DNA of 64,000 nucleotides from Brachybacterium massiliense (GCF_900184245.1 NZ_FXXB01000008.1:1223763-1287762), one strand, 5' to 3'; numbered from the stretch's first letter, positions 52,484 through 61,988 are shown. Program-made: numbers and translations. Notes: generated by a model not told the origin, from the letters alone.

Positions 52484-53506
52484 ATGGCATCCGGCACCCG
52501 ACGCCCCTCGATGGCGGACGTCGCCGCCCGCGCCGGCGTCTCCTACCAGACCGTCTCGCGAGTGCTCAACGAACCCGACATCGTGCGCGAATCCACCCGC
52601 ACGCGCGTGCTCGCGGCCATCCAGGAGCTGGGCTACACCCGCAACCGCGCCGCCCGAGCATTGAAGACCACGCGCTCCTCCCTGATCGGGATGCTGAGCG
52701 ACGGCTCGGCGCTGTTCGGCCCCACCGAGACCACCACCGCGATCGAGACCGCCGCCCGACGCGCGGGCTACTCGGTGCTGCTGACCACCGTCGGCGCCGA
52801 GGACCCCACCGGGCACGAGATCGGCGCCGAGCTCGTGGGCTCAGGGGCCGACGGAATCCTGGTGGTCGCCGCCCATGAGGGAATGGTGCCGGCGGTGGCC
52901 GCGGTGGCGCGCTCAACGCCGGTGGTCGCGGTCAGCGCCCTGCCGCCGCGCATCCCGGGGATCGAGGGAGTGGGGGTGGACCAGCGGCTCGGCGCGCACA
53001 TGGTGATCGAGCATCTCGCCCGCACGGGCGCCCGCTCGGTGGTGCACGCCGCCGGACCGCCGGACTGGTTCGACGCCCGCGCACGCCGCGAGGGCTTCGA
53101 GCAGGCGATCAGCGCGCACGACCTCGACGGCGCGGTGCTGGGGCCGGGCGACTGGACGCCCCGCAGCGGTTACGACCTCACGCGGCAGCTGATCCGCGAG
53201 GGCCTGCCAGAGGCGATCTTCGCCGCCAACGACATGATGGCCGTGGGCGTGCTGCACGCGCTGCACGAGCAGGGCCTGCGGATCCCCGAGGACGTCGCGG
53301 TGGTGGGCTACGACAACACGCTCGGCGCCGAGTACCAGGTGCCCTCCCTGACCACCGTCGCGCAGCCCTTCGCCGAACTCGGCCGCCTCGCGCTCGAGCG
53401 GCTGCTGTGCCTGCTGGACGAGAAGGAGCTGCCGGCCGGGACGCCCCGCACTCTGCCGCCGCGCCTGGTGGTGCGCCGCTCCACCCGCCCCGAGCGCACG
53501 CACTGA
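52484..53506 (+). CDS. LacI family regulator, probable arabinose regulator
   Basis: A 340-residue regulator. HTH PSMADVAARAGVSYQTVSRVLNEPDIV and hinge GYTRNRAARALKTTRSSLIG are followed by a sensor domain ending VPSLTTVAQPFAELGRLALERLL. AAGGAG lies nine bases before ATG 52484. It directly precedes araB, and nearly identical palindromes stand in front of both genes (52309 and 53549), so it most likely represses itself and araBDA and may act on the neighbouring importer and hydrolases. Confidence 0.92.
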   Translation: MASGTRRPSMADVAARAGVSYQTVSRVLNEPDIVRESTRTRVLAAIQELGYTRNRAARALKTTRSSLIGMLSDGSALFGPTETTTAIETAARRAGYSVLLTTVGAEDPTGHEIGAELVGSGADGILVVAAHEGMVPAVAAVARSTPVVAVSALPPRIPGIEGVGVDQRLGAHMVIEHLARTGARSVVHAAGPPDWFDARARREGFEQAISAHDLDGAVLGPGDWTPRSGYDLTRQLIREGLPEAIFAANDMMAVGVLHALHEQGLRIPEDVAVVGYDNTLGAEYQVPSLTTVAQPFAELGRLALERLLCLLDEKELPAGTPRTLPPRLVVRRSTRPERTH

Positions 53507-53548
53507 GCCCGGCGCCGGAGGGCTGCTCGGCCGCCTCGCGCACCACGA

Positions 53549-53586
53549 ATGTGAACGTTGACATCCTCTGTGTTCCCTGGTGGGAT
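53549..53586 (+). promoter_or_regulatory. araBDA promoter overlapped by operator
   Basis: ATGTGAACGTTGACAT (53549-53564) is symmetrical except for one pair and contains the -35 TTGACA (53558-53563). A weak -10 TGGGAT (53581-53586) follows after 17 bases. The implied start of transcription is at or just before ATG 53594, so araB mRNA may be leaderless. Confidence 0.6.
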
Positions 53587-53593
53587 GGGACGC

Positions 53594-55225
53594 ATGACGC
53601 ACGACGCCGTGGCCTCCCCAGAGTACTCCGATCCCGCTGCCCTGATCGGCGCCGGCCGCGCCCATCTGGGCCTCGAGCTCGGCTCGACCCGCATCAAGGC
53701 GGCGCTGGTCGATGACGCCGGCGCGGTGCTCGCCACCGGCTCCCACGCCTGGGAGAATCGTCTCGAGGACGACAGCTGGACCTACTCCCTGGACAGCGTG
53801 TGGGCCGGGATCCAGGACTGCTACGCGGACCTGGTGCGCGAGGTGCGCGAGCGCCACGGCGTCGAGCTCACGCAGCTGGCGAGCCTGGGCATCTCCGCGA
53901 TGATGCACGGCTATCTCCCCTTCGACGCCGACGGCGAGCAGCTCGCCCCATTCCGCACCTGGCGCAACACCTACACCACCGATGCCGCCGCCGAGCTGAG
54001 CGAGGCGCTCGGGGTGAACATCCCGCTGCGCTGGAGCATCGCGCACCTGCTGCACGCCCTGCGCGGCGGCGAGGAGCACGTGGCACGGCTCGACTTCCTC
54101 ACCACCCTCGCGGGCTACGTCCACTGGAAGCTCACCGGGCGCAAGGTGCTCGGCATCGGCGATGCCAGCGGCATGTTCCCCATCGACTCCGCCGCCCGCA
54201 CCTTCGACGCGGAGCGCCTGGAGCGCGTCGCCGCCCTCGAAGGCGTCTCCGATCAGCCCTGGTCCCTGCCCGAGGTGCTGCCCGAGGTGCTCGTGGCCGG
54301 GCAGGACGCCGGAACGCTCACCGAGAAGGGCGCGGCGCTGCTGGATCCGAGCGGCGCGCTGCGCCCCGGCGCCGTGACCGCCCCGCCCGAGGGCGATGCG
54401 GGCACCGGCATGGTCGCCACGCACGCGATCGCGCCGCGCACCGGCAACGTCTCCGCCGGCACCAGCGCCTTCGCGATGGTGGTGCTCGAGGGTCAGCTCT
54501 CCGGCCCGCGCGAGGAGATCGACATGGTCACCACCCCCGCCGGGGACCCGGTGGCGATGATCCACACCAACAACTGCACCACCGATCTGGACGCCTGGCT
54601 GGGCCTGTTCTCGCGCTTCGCCGAGCTGCTGGGCCACCCCGTCGGCCCCGAGGAGCTGTACAGCACCCTGTTCCGCGCGGGCGCCGAGGGCGAGGCCGAC
54701 GCCGGCGGCGTGCTCAGCTACAACTACGTCTCGGGCGAGCACCAGACGGGCGTGGACTCCGGCCGTCCGCTGCTGGTGCGCCAGCAGGAGGCCCGCTTCA
54801 CGCTCGAGAACTTCATGCGCTCCCAGCTCTACGGCGCCTTCGGCGCGCTCGCGGTGGGCATGGAGGCGCTGCTGAAGGACGAGGGCGTGCGCCTGGACGT
54901 CATGTACGCCCACGGCGGCATCTTCCGCACCGCCGGCATCGCCCAGCAGGTGCTCGCCGATGCGCTCGCCACCCCCGTCGCCGTCGGCGACTCCGCCGGG
55001 GAGGGCGGCGCCTGGGGCATGGCCCTGCTCGCCGCGCACACCGCCCACCGCCGCGCGGGCGCCGAGGGGACGCTGAGCGACTTCCTGGGCGAGCAGGTCT
55101 TCGCCGCCCAGCAGCTGAGCACCCTCGCGCCCGAGGAGACGGGCATGGCGGGGCATGCGCAGTGGCTGGACGCCTACCGGGCCGGCCTGCCCGTCGAGCG
55201 CCTGGCCGGCGACCTGATCGACTGA
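53594..55225 (+). CDS. araB: L-ribulokinase (FGGY family)
   Basis: A 543-residue FGGY carbohydrate kinase that phosphorylates L-ribulose. HLGLELGSTRIKAALVDDAG is the first ATP-binding motif, GISAMMHGYLPFDADGEQLAPFRTWRNTYT the substrate region, and VMYAHGGIFRTAGIAQQVLADAL the second phosphate/adenosine region. It belongs to the group annotated as xylulo-/ribulokinases of actinobacterial ara operons; the adjacent araD and araA settle the role. ATG 53585 is also in frame; 53594 is chosen for the predicted start of transcription. There is no ribosome site. Confidence 0.92.
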   Translation: MTHDAVASPEYSDPAALIGAGRAHLGLELGSTRIKAALVDDAGAVLATGSHAWENRLEDDSWTYSLDSVWAGIQDCYADLVREVRERHGVELTQLASLGISAMMHGYLPFDADGEQLAPFRTWRNTYTTDAAAELSEALGVNIPLRWSIAHLLHALRGGEEHVARLDFLTTLAGYVHWKLTGRKVLGIGDASGMFPIDSAARTFDAERLERVAALEGVSDQPWSLPEVLPEVLVAGQDAGTLTEKGAALLDPSGALRPGAVTAPPEGDAGTGMVATHAIAPRTGNVSAGTSAFAMVVLEGQLSGPREEIDMVTTPAGDPVAMIHTNNCTTDLDAWLGLFSRFAELLGHPVGPEELYSTLFRAGAEGEADAGGVLSYNYVSGEHQTGVDSGRPLLVRQQEARFTLENFMRSQLYGAFGALAVGMEALLKDEGVRLDVMYAHGGIFRTAGIAQQVLADALATPVAVGDSAGEGGAWGMALLAAHTAHRRAGAEGTLSDFLGEQVFAAQQLSTLAPEETGMAGHAQWLDAYRAGLPVERLAGDLID

Positions 55226-55278
55226 TCTCGCTCCCCACCTCCTGTTTCCCGCTCCCCTGCTTCGACTCTGGAGATCTC

Positions 55279-55998
55279 ATGACTCTCGTCCTCGCCGATC
55301 TGCCCGCCGCCACCCAGGAGGCCGTCGCCGCGACCCGTGAGCGGGTGGCCGCGCTGCACGCCGAGCTGCCCCGCAACCAGCTGGTGGTGTGGACCGCCGG
55401 GAACGTCTCCGAGCGGGTGCCCGCCACCGACCCCGAGGTGCCCGCCCTGCTGGTCATCAAGCCCTCCGGCGTCTCCTACGACGAGCTCACCGCCGAGAAC
55501 ATGGTGGTGTGCACCCTCGACGGGAAGAAGATCGTCGACGGCACCTCCGATGCGCTCACCCCCTCCTCGGACACCGCCGCCCACGCCTACGTGTATGCGC
55601 ACATGGACGAGGTGGGCGGCGTGGTCCACACCCACTCCACCTACGCCACCGCCTGGGCCGCGCGCGGCGAGGAGATCCCCTGCGTGCTCACGATGATGGC
55701 CGACGAGTTCGGCGGCCCCGTGCCCATCGGCCCCTTCGCGATCATCGGCGATGACTCGATCGGCCACGGCATCGTCGAGACGCTCCGGGGCCACCGCAGC
55801 CCCGCCGTGCTGATGCAGAACCACGGCCCCTTCACCATTGGCAAGGACGCCCGCGCCGCGGTGAAGGCCGCCGTGATGGTCGAGGAGGTGGCCCGCACCG
55901 TGCACATCTCCCGCCAGCTCGGCGAGCCGCTGCCGATCGCGCAGCAGCACATCGACTCCCTGTACGACCGCTACCAGAACGTCTACGGCCAGCGCTGA
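55279..55998 (+). CDS. araD: L-ribulose-5-phosphate 4-epimerase
   Basis: A 239-residue class II aldolase/adducin-family epimerase giving D-xylulose 5-phosphate. WTAGNVSERVP, VIKPSGVSYDELTAENMVVC, TPSSDTAAHAYVYAHMDEVGGVVHTHSTYATAWAA with the zinc histidines, and MQNHGPFTIGKDARAAVKAAVMVEEVA are all as in AraD. GGAG lies six bases before ATG 55279. It follows araB after 53 bases and precedes araA by 36. Confidence 0.96.
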   Translation: MTLVLADLPAATQEAVAATRERVAALHAELPRNQLVVWTAGNVSERVPATDPEVPALLVIKPSGVSYDELTAENMVVCTLDGKKIVDGTSDALTPSSDTAAHAYVYAHMDEVGGVVHTHSTYATAWAARGEEIPCVLTMMADEFGGPVPIGPFAIIGDDSIGHGIVETLRGHRSPAVLMQNHGPFTIGKDARAAVKAAVMVEEVARTVHISRQLGEPLPIAQQHIDSLYDRYQNVYGQR

Positions 55999-56034
55999 CG
56001 CCGGCCCCCACCCCGCTCAGAGACGAGGACACCC

Positions 56035-57543
56035 ATGCAGAACCCCTTCGAGACCCGCGAGATCTGGTTCCTGACCGGCAGCCAGGGCCTGTACGGCCCC
56101 GAGACGCTCGACCAGGTCGCCGCGCAGTCCCGCACCATCGCCGAGACCCTCGACGCCGCCGGTGACATCCCGGTGAAGATCGTCTGGAAGCCGGTGCTCA
56201 CCGACCGCGACGCGATCCGCGAGACCGCCCTGGCCGCGAACGCGGACCCCGCCTGCGTGGGCGTGATCGCGTGGATGCACACCTTCTCCCCCGCGAAGAT
56301 GTGGATCCAGGGGCTCGACGCACTGCAGACTCCCCTGCTGCACCTGCACACGCAGGCGAACGTGGAGCTGCCCTGGTCCACGATCGACATGGACTTCATG
56401 AACCTCAACCAGGCCGCGCACGGCGACCGCGAGTTCGGGTACATCGCCACCCGCCTGGGCGTGGACCGCAAGACCGTGGTGGGCCACAGCTCGGACCCCT
56501 CCGTGCAGGGCAGGATCGGCCGCTGGGCCCGCGCCGCGACCGGCTGGGCCGAGATGCACTCCCTGAAGCTCGCCCGCTTCGGGGACAACATGCGCAACGT
56601 CGCCGTCACCGAGGGCGACAAGACCGAGGCCGAGCTGCGCCTCGGCGTCTCGGTGAACACCTGGGGCGTGAACGACCTGGTCGAGGTGGTGGACGCGGTG
56701 GACGATGCCGCGATCGACGCGCTAGTGGCCGAGTACGAGGAGCTGTACGAGGTGGTCCCCGAGCTGCGTGCGGGCGGGGAGCGGCACGAGTCGCTGCGCT
56801 ACGGCGCCCGCCAGGAGCTCGGCCTGCGCCGCTTCCTCGACGAGGGCGGCTTCAAGGCCTTCACCACGAACTTCGAGGACCTCGGTAGGCTGCGGCAGCT
56901 GCCGGGCCTGGCCGTGCAGCGCCTGATGGCCGATGGCTACGGCTTCGGCGCCGAGGGCGACTGGAAGACCGCGATCCTGGTGCGGGTCGCCGCGGTGATG
57001 GGCCACGGCCTGCCCGGCGGCGCCTCCCTCATGGAGGACTACACCTACGAGCTCACCCCCGGCCGCGAGCAGATCCTCGGCGCCCACATGCTCGAGGTCT
57101 CCCCCTCGCTGACCACCGCGAAGCCCTCGCTCGAGATCCACCCGCTGGGGATCGGCGACCGGGAGGACCCGGTGCGGTTGAAGTTCACGGCCGACGCCGG
57201 ACCCGCCGTGGTGGTGGCTCTGTCCGACATGCGCGAGCGCTTCCGCCTGGTCGCCAACGTGGTGAACGTGGTCGAGCCTGCGCAGGAGCTGCCCAAGCTG
57301 CCGGTGGCCTGCGCCGTGTGGGAGCCCGCCCCGGACTTCGCCACCTCCGCCGAGTGCTGGCTGACCGCCGGCGCCGCCCACCACACCGTGATGACCTCCG
57401 CGGTGGGCCTGGAGATCTGGGAGGACCTCGCCACGATCGGCGACATCGAGCTCGCCGTCATCGACGAGTCCACCACCGTGCGCTCCTTCGCCCAGGACCT
57501 GCGCACCAACCAGGTCTTCTACCGCCTCGGCCAGGGGTTCTGA
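56035..57543 (+). CDS. araA: L-arabinose isomerase
   Basis: A 502-residue isomerase converting L-arabinose to L-ribulose. [21 protein letters not shown] is the family start; [73 protein letters not shown] and HMLEVSPSL hold the metal-site Glu and His residues. The C-terminal [20 protein letters not shown] is typical. GAGGACACCC precedes the ATG. Last gene of araB-araD-araA. Confidence 0.98.
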   Translation: MQNPFETREIWFLTGSQGLYGPETLDQVAAQSRTIAETLDAAGDIPVKIVWKPVLTDRDAIRETALAANADPACVGVIAWMHTFSPAKMWIQGLDALQTPLLHLHTQANVELPWSTIDMDFMNLNQAAHGDREFGYIATRLGVDRKTVVGHSSDPSVQGRIGRWARAATGWAEMHSLKLARFGDNMRNVAVTEGDKTEAELRLGVSVNTWGVNDLVEVVDAVDDAAIDALVAEYEELYEVVPELRAGGERHESLRYGARQELGLRRFLDEGGFKAFTTNFEDLGRLRQLPGLAVQRLMADGYGFGAEGDWKTAILVRVAAVMGHGLPGGASLMEDYTYELTPGREQILGAHMLEVSPSLTTAKPSLEIHPLGIGDREDPVRLKFTADAGPAVVVALSDMRERFRLVANVVNVVEPAQELPKLPVACAVWEPAPDFATSAECWLTAGAAHHTVMTSAVGLEIWEDLATIGDIELAVIDESTTVRSFAQDLRTNQVFYRLGQGF

Positions 57544-57571
57544 AGGCGGGGCGGGCGCCCCTCCCCGCCCG

Positions 57572-57622
57572 GCGTGACGAAAGTGGGGCTATCGACGCCC
57601 GATTCCCCCACTTTTGTCACGC
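57572..57622 (+). terminator. Hairpin after araA
   Basis: GCGTGACGAAAGTGGGG (57572-57588) pairs with CCCCACTTTTGTCACGC (57606-57622) with one mismatch. A shorter GC hairpin (GGCGGGG / CCCCGCC) lies just before it. Together they probably end the ara transcript. Confidence 0.7.
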
Positions 57623-57673
57623 TGGCCAGGTGTTTCGTCCCGATGCAGTGACCTTCTCCGAGGAGCCGATGCC

Positions 57674-58966
57674 ATGACGTCCTCCGACCCCTCGCCCGAG
57701 CATGCGCTCGAGGCGCCGGGCCTCAGCTGGTCCGGCACCGTGGACTACGGGCCCGGCCCCCTGCACGCCCCGAACAGCCTCGCCGAGCTGCAGGAGCTCG
57801 TGGGGCGCAGCCCGCGGCTGCGGGCGCTGGGCACCCGGCACTCCTTCTCCGAGGTGGCCGCGAGCGACGGGCCCCTGGTGACCCTCGCGAGGATGCCCGC
57901 GGACATCGACCTCGACGCCGCCGCGCGCACCGTGCGGGTGGGGGCGGGGGTGCGCTACGGGGAGCTCGCCCTCGCCGCGGCCGAGCACGGCCTGGCCCTG
58001 CCGAACATGGGCTCGCTCCCCCACATCTCGGTGGGCGGGGCGAGCGCGACCGGCACCCACGGCTCAGGCGATCGCCACCGCTCGCTCGCGAGCGCTGTGC
58101 AGGCGATCGAGCTGGTCACCGCGGGCGGGGATCTGCTCACGCTCTCCCGCGACGGGGATCCGGAGAGCTTCGACGGGGCGGTGCTCGCGCTCGGCACGCT
58201 CGGCATCGCCACCCACCTCACCCTCGACCTGGTGCCCGCCGCCCCGATGCGGCAGACGGTCCACCTCGACTTCCCCGCCGAGCGCATGACCAGCGAGGAT
58301 CTGCTGGCCATGCTCGCGGGCGGCAGCAGCGTGAGCCTGTTCCACCACTGGGACGGGCGCATCGCCCAGGCCTGGGTGAAGCAGGTGGTGGGCGAGGACG
58401 AGGAGCTGCCGGCCAGCTGGCTCGGCGGCACCCGCGCCCGCGAGGCCGTGCATCCGCTGCCCGGGATGCCCGCGGACTTCTGCACCGATCAGAGCGGGCA
58501 GCCCGGCCCGCCGCATGAGCGGCTGCCGCACTTCCGGCTCGAGTTCACCCCGAGCAGCGGCGAGGAGATCCAGTCGGAGTACTTCGTCGCCCGCGAGGAT
58601 CTCGCCGAGGCGCTCGCCGCGGTGAGCGACCTCGGCGCGCAGATCAGGCCGCTGCTGCACGCCTCGGAGATCCGGACCGTCGCCGCGGATGACCTGTGGC
58701 TCTCCCCCGCGCACGGCCGCGACAGCGCCTGCGTGCACTTCACCTGGAAGCAGCTCCCGGCGCAGGTCGCCCAGATCCTGCCCGAGATCGAGCAGCGCCT
58801 GGCGCCCTTTGCGCCCCGCCCCCACTGGGGGAAGGTCTTCACGATGGACCCCGACCTCGTGCGCGCGCAGTACCCGCGCCTGGAGGATTTCCAGGCCCTG
58901 CGCGACCGGCTGGATCCCGATCGCGTGTTCCGCAACCGCTACGTCGACCGACTGCTCGGAGAGTGA
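57674..58966 (+). CDS. FAD-binding alditol/xylitol oxidase-like protein
   Basis: A 430-residue flavin oxidase of the VAO family, closest in layout to alditol oxidase (AldO, about 418 residues) and aldonolactone oxidases. The covalent-FAD histidine is probably His56 in ALGTRHSFSE. LPNMGSLPHISVGGASATGTHGSGDRH is the second FAD segment; HASEIRTVAADDLWLSPAHGRDSACVHFTW and the end FRNRYVDRLLGE match AldO. It would oxidise a sugar alcohol such as arabitol or xylitol to the aldose with release of H2O2. GAGGAG lies nine bases before the ATG. The GH27 gene follows within nine bases, so they are co-transcribed. Confidence 0.88.
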   Translation: MTSSDPSPEHALEAPGLSWSGTVDYGPGPLHAPNSLAELQELVGRSPRLRALGTRHSFSEVAASDGPLVTLARMPADIDLDAAARTVRVGAGVRYGELALAAAEHGLALPNMGSLPHISVGGASATGTHGSGDRHRSLASAVQAIELVTAGGDLLTLSRDGDPESFDGAVLALGTLGIATHLTLDLVPAAPMRQTVHLDFPAERMTSEDLLAMLAGGSSVSLFHHWDGRIAQAWVKQVVGEDEELPASWLGGTRAREAVHPLPGMPADFCTDQSGQPGPPHERLPHFRLEFTPSSGEEIQSEYFVAREDLAEALAAVSDLGAQIRPLLHASEIRTVAADDLWLSPAHGRDSACVHFTWKQLPAQVAQILPEIEQRLAPFAPRPHWGKVFTMDPDLVRAQYPRLEDFQALRDRLDPDRVFRNRYVDRLLGE

Positions 58967-58971
58967 ACGAG

Positions 58972-60303
58972 ATGACCACCGCCCCCGCCACGAGTTCGGC
59001 CCGCCCGCCGATGGGCTGGAACTCCTGGGACAGCTACGGCACCACCGTCACCGAGGCGGAGGTGCTGGCCAACGCCCACTTCCTCGCCGAGCATCTGGCC
59101 GAATTCGGCTGGGACACGGTGGTGGTGGACATCGACTGGTCGGACCCGTCGGCCCGTTCCCACGGCTACAACCAGGGCGCCCCGCTGGTGATGGACGAGC
59201 ACGGACGGGTGATGCCCGATCCGGTGCGCTTCCCGAGCGCTGCGGAGGGTGCCGGCTTCGGTCCGCTCGCCGACGAGATCCACGCGCTGGGCCTGAAGCT
59301 CGGGATCCACGTGATGCGCGGGATCCCGCGGCGTGCCGTCGCGGCGAACACTCCGGTGCTGGGCTCGGAGCTGCGCGCGTCGGACATCGCCGATCCCCGC
59401 AACGCCTGCGAGTGGAACCCGCACATGGTGGGCATCGACCACTCCGTGCCCGGCGCGCAGGCGTACTACGACTCGGTGCTCGCGCTGTACGCGGGCTGGG
59501 GCGTGGACTTCCTCAAGGTCGACGACATGCTCTGGCCGTACCAGGCCGCGGAGATCGAGGCGTTCTCCGCCGCGATCGACCGCTGCGGCCGGCCCATGCA
59601 GCTGAGCCTCTCCCCCGGCCGCGACCTGTCCCTGACCCGGCTCGAGCACCTGCGCGAGCACGCCACGATGTGGCGGATCTGCGATGACCTGTGGGACCGG
59701 TGGGAGGACGTCGAGGCGAACTTCGCACGCTTCGCCCGCTGGGCCCCGCACGCCGGCCCGGACGGCTGGCCCGACGGGGACATGCTGCCGCTGGGCCGGA
59801 TCGGGATCCGTGCCGAGCGCGGGCAGCCCCGCGATGACCTGCTCACCCCCGACGAGCGGCGCACCCTGATGACGCTGTGGGTGATCGCCCGCTCCCCGCT
59901 GATGGTGGGTGGGGACCTGCCCACCTCCGATCCGGCGACGATCGCGCTGCTGCAGAACGCCGACGTGCTCGCGGTGCACCGCGAGGGGCATGGCGCGCGG
60001 GAGGTGTTCCGGGAGGATCCGTTGATCCTGTGGACCTCGCAGGGATCGCGCGGCGAGCGCTATGTCGCCGCCTTCAACACCGGCGAGGACGAGCTCGCGG
60101 TCTCCCTCGACAGTCAGGACGTGGGCGTGCCCGCCATGCCCGAGGGCGAGGTGCGGGAGCTGTGGTCGGGCGAGATCGTGCCGGCACGTGCGGTGAGCGT
60201 GCAGTCCGACGAGGCACGCGGCGTCGCCCCCGGCTCGACCGCGCTCGACGTGCGGATCCCGCGTCACGGGGCGGTGCTGCTGCGGTATCCGGCGGTGGGC
60301 TGA
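58972..60303 (+). CDS. GH27 alpha-galactosidase or beta-L-arabinopyranosidase
   Basis: A 443-residue GH27 TIM-barrel enzyme. PPMGWNSWDSYG at 12-23 is the family start, the nucleophile is Asp184 in DFLKVDDM, and the acid/base Asp239 lies in WRICDDLWD. SPLMVGGDLPTSDPAT and the C-terminal beta-domain follow. There is no signal peptide. GH27 includes alpha-galactosidases and beta-L-arabinopyranosidases; in an arabinan island the latter is attractive but unproven. ATG 58972 is chosen; GTG 58963, overlapping the upstream stop, is an alternative. GGAGAG lies at 58958-58963. Confidence 0.9.
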   Translation: MTTAPATSSARPPMGWNSWDSYGTTVTEAEVLANAHFLAEHLAEFGWDTVVVDIDWSDPSARSHGYNQGAPLVMDEHGRVMPDPVRFPSAAEGAGFGPLADEIHALGLKLGIHVMRGIPRRAVAANTPVLGSELRASDIADPRNACEWNPHMVGIDHSVPGAQAYYDSVLALYAGWGVDFLKVDDMLWPYQAAEIEAFSAAIDRCGRPMQLSLSPGRDLSLTRLEHLREHATMWRICDDLWDRWEDVEANFARFARWAPHAGPDGWPDGDMLPLGRIGIRAERGQPRDDLLTPDERRTLMTLWVIARSPLMVGGDLPTSDPATIALLQNADVLAVHREGHGAREVFREDPLILWTSQGSRGERYVAAFNTGEDELAVSLDSQDVGVPAMPEGEVRELWSGEIVPARAVSVQSDEARGVAPGSTALDVRIPRHGAVLLRYPAVG

Positions 60304-60370
60304 GTTCGCGTCATCCACAAGGAGCGACGGACTCTGGCCGGTGGCAACCGGGCTCTCTAGACTGAGCGTC

Positions 60371-60622
60371 ATGGACTCCGACGTCTCCGCTCTTCTCCAC
60401 GATGCCAGACAGCTCGAGCACCACGAGCTCGTCGGCCTCGTGCACGAGCTGTTGCGCATCCTCAGTGATGACGCCGAGTCGGAGAGCTCGGAGATCGAGA
60501 ACGCCTGGGACGAGGAGATCCGCCACCGTCTTGCCGAGCTCGAAACCGGAGCCGTCGCAACGGTCAACGGTCCGGAGACCATCGCGTTGGCGAGAGCTGA
60601 GCTGGCAAAGCACCGAGCATGA
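60371..60622 (+). CDS. Antitoxin of addiction module (PF09720-like)
   Basis: An 83-residue mostly helical acidic protein. VSALLHDARQLEHHELVGLVHELLRIL and IENAWDEEIRHRLAELETGAVATVNG match the small addiction-module component family, whose members neutralise ParE/RelE toxins. A TAGACT -10 element (60358-60363) ends seven bases before the ATG, and there is no ribosome site, so the message is probably leaderless. The toxin start overlaps its stop by four bases. Confidence 0.85.
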   Translation: MDSDVSALLHDARQLEHHELVGLVHELLRILSDDAESESSEIENAWDEEIRHRLAELETGAVATVNGPETIALARAELAKHRA

Positions 60623-60939
60623 CGCTCGCATGGCGGGAGCATCCGGACGCACACGCTGAGCTGATCTCTGCGGCGCTCGAGCTCGATGAGATCCATCCCG
60701 GGCTCGGCGACCTGCTCGTGGACGCAGTCGAGAAGTCACTCGCAAGCATCATCGACACTCCGCAGGCATGGCCCCCGCTGCCGGGACAGGCGCAGCCTCC
60801 GCAAGTGCGCTCACGGTCGGTCTCACCATTCCCACTTCGGGTGGTATACACCGTCGAATCGGAGATGGTGCTGGTCCTCGCCTATGCCCACGAGCGTCGC
60901 CGCCCCAGGTACTGGGAGAACCGGCTGGGCAGATCATGA
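60619..60939 (+). CDS. ParE/RelE-type toxin
   Basis: A 106-residue toxin of the RelE/ParE superfamily. LAWREHPDAHAELISAALELDEIHPGLGDLLVDAVEKSL, the Arg-rich core VRSRSVSPFPLRVVYTVE and the end VLVLAYAHERRRPRYWENRL are typical of ParE. Target (gyrase or ribosome) cannot be told from sequence alone. The ATGA overlap couples its translation to the antitoxin. The 141 bases after it show no gene. Confidence 0.87.
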   Translation: MTLAWREHPDAHAELISAALELDEIHPGLGDLLVDAVEKSLASIIDTPQAWPPLPGQAQPPQVRSRSVSPFPLRVVYTVESEMVLVLAYAHERRRPRYWENRLGRS

Positions 60940-61080
60940 GCCCGGCGACCAGCACCACGCGAACAGCCCCTCCCGCCCTAGATCTGGTAGCTCAGCTAGC
61001 GAGAAGTGATCGAGAACCAGCACTGTCGAGGCGGGGAGATAGCCGCACTCGAGACAGAGCCGATGCTCTCATCGCAGTCC

Positions 61081-61926
61081 TCACATCGGCGCGTAGCGCG
61101 AGCGCAGCACCGAGTAGATGCCGAAGAGCACGAGCCCGGCACCGATGATCGCGAGCACCACGGAGCCGGCGGGGAGATCGGCCATCGTCTTCAGCGCACC
61201 GTCGAGCCCGGTCGCCTTCTCCGGATCCGCGCCGAGGCCGGCCCAGCCGAACAGCAGGCCCACGCCCACCAGGGCGATGCCCTTGGCGATGTAGCCGAGC
61301 ACGCCGGTCACCACGATCGCGCGGGCCACCTCCTTGCCGCGGGGAACGCGCAGGTTGTCCTCGAAGCGTCGGCTCGCGCCGAGGTACACGTGGGCGAAGC
61401 CGATCACGAGCACCACCAGGCCCACGGCCACCACGGCGGCCCGCCCGCCGGCGCTGCCCATCAGCCCGGCGGTCATCGACGAGGTCTGCTCCCCCGAATC
61501 GCTGCCGGCACCGGCGGCGAAGCGCAGGGAGGTCACGGCCAGCGCCGCATAGACCACGGCCTTGCCGAGCGTCTTGACCACGTGCCACACCCGCTTCTTC
61601 GCCTCGCGGGAGGAGGAGCGGGCGCCGAACCATGCCTCGGCCAGGTGCCACAGCACCAGTGCGGCCATCGCGATCCCGCCGATCCACAGCAGGATGTTCC
61701 CGCCCGGCGCCGAGGCGATCGCCTGCAGCGCACCGGACTGGTCCGCGTTCTCGGAGGAGCCGCCGAAGGCCATGCGCAGGGCGATCGCCCCGATCAGGGC
61801 GTGGACGATCCCGCTCATCACGAAGCCGCCGCGGGCGACGGCCTGGAACGCGGGATGCTCGGTGACGTCCTGTGCGGTGTCCTCGACGGCCTCGGCGCCC
61901 TCGCGTGCATTCCTGGCTGCTGACAT
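61081..61926 (-). CDS. DUF1206 membrane protein
   Basis: A 281-residue membrane protein with three DUF1206 units, each of two helices: about 30-95, 110-185 and 200-275. Each unit opens with a similar phrase (FQAVARGGFVMSGIVHALIGAIALR, VWHVVKTLGKAVVYAALAVTSLR, VARAIVVTGVLGYIAKGIALVGVG). Function unknown; common in actinobacteria. It stands alone, convergent with the toxin-antitoxin pair. Confidence 0.9.
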   Translation of the reverse strand: MSAARNAREGAEAVEDTAQDVTEHPAFQAVARGGFVMSGIVHALIGAIALRMAFGGSSENADQSGALQAIASAPGGNILLWIGGIAMAALVLWHLAEAWFGARSSSREAKKRVWHVVKTLGKAVVYAALAVTSLRFAAGAGSDSGEQTSSMTAGLMGSAGGRAAVVAVGLVVLVIGFAHVYLGASRRFEDNLRVPRGKEVARAIVVTGVLGYIAKGIALVGVGLLFGWAGLGADPEKATGLDGALKTMADLPAGSVVLAIIGAGLVLFGIYSVLRSRYAPM

Positions 61927-61988
61927 GGGATCACTGTAGAGCGGCGGGCGGTCTCAGGAGCGGGTCGGTACCACGACCGACCAGGCGG

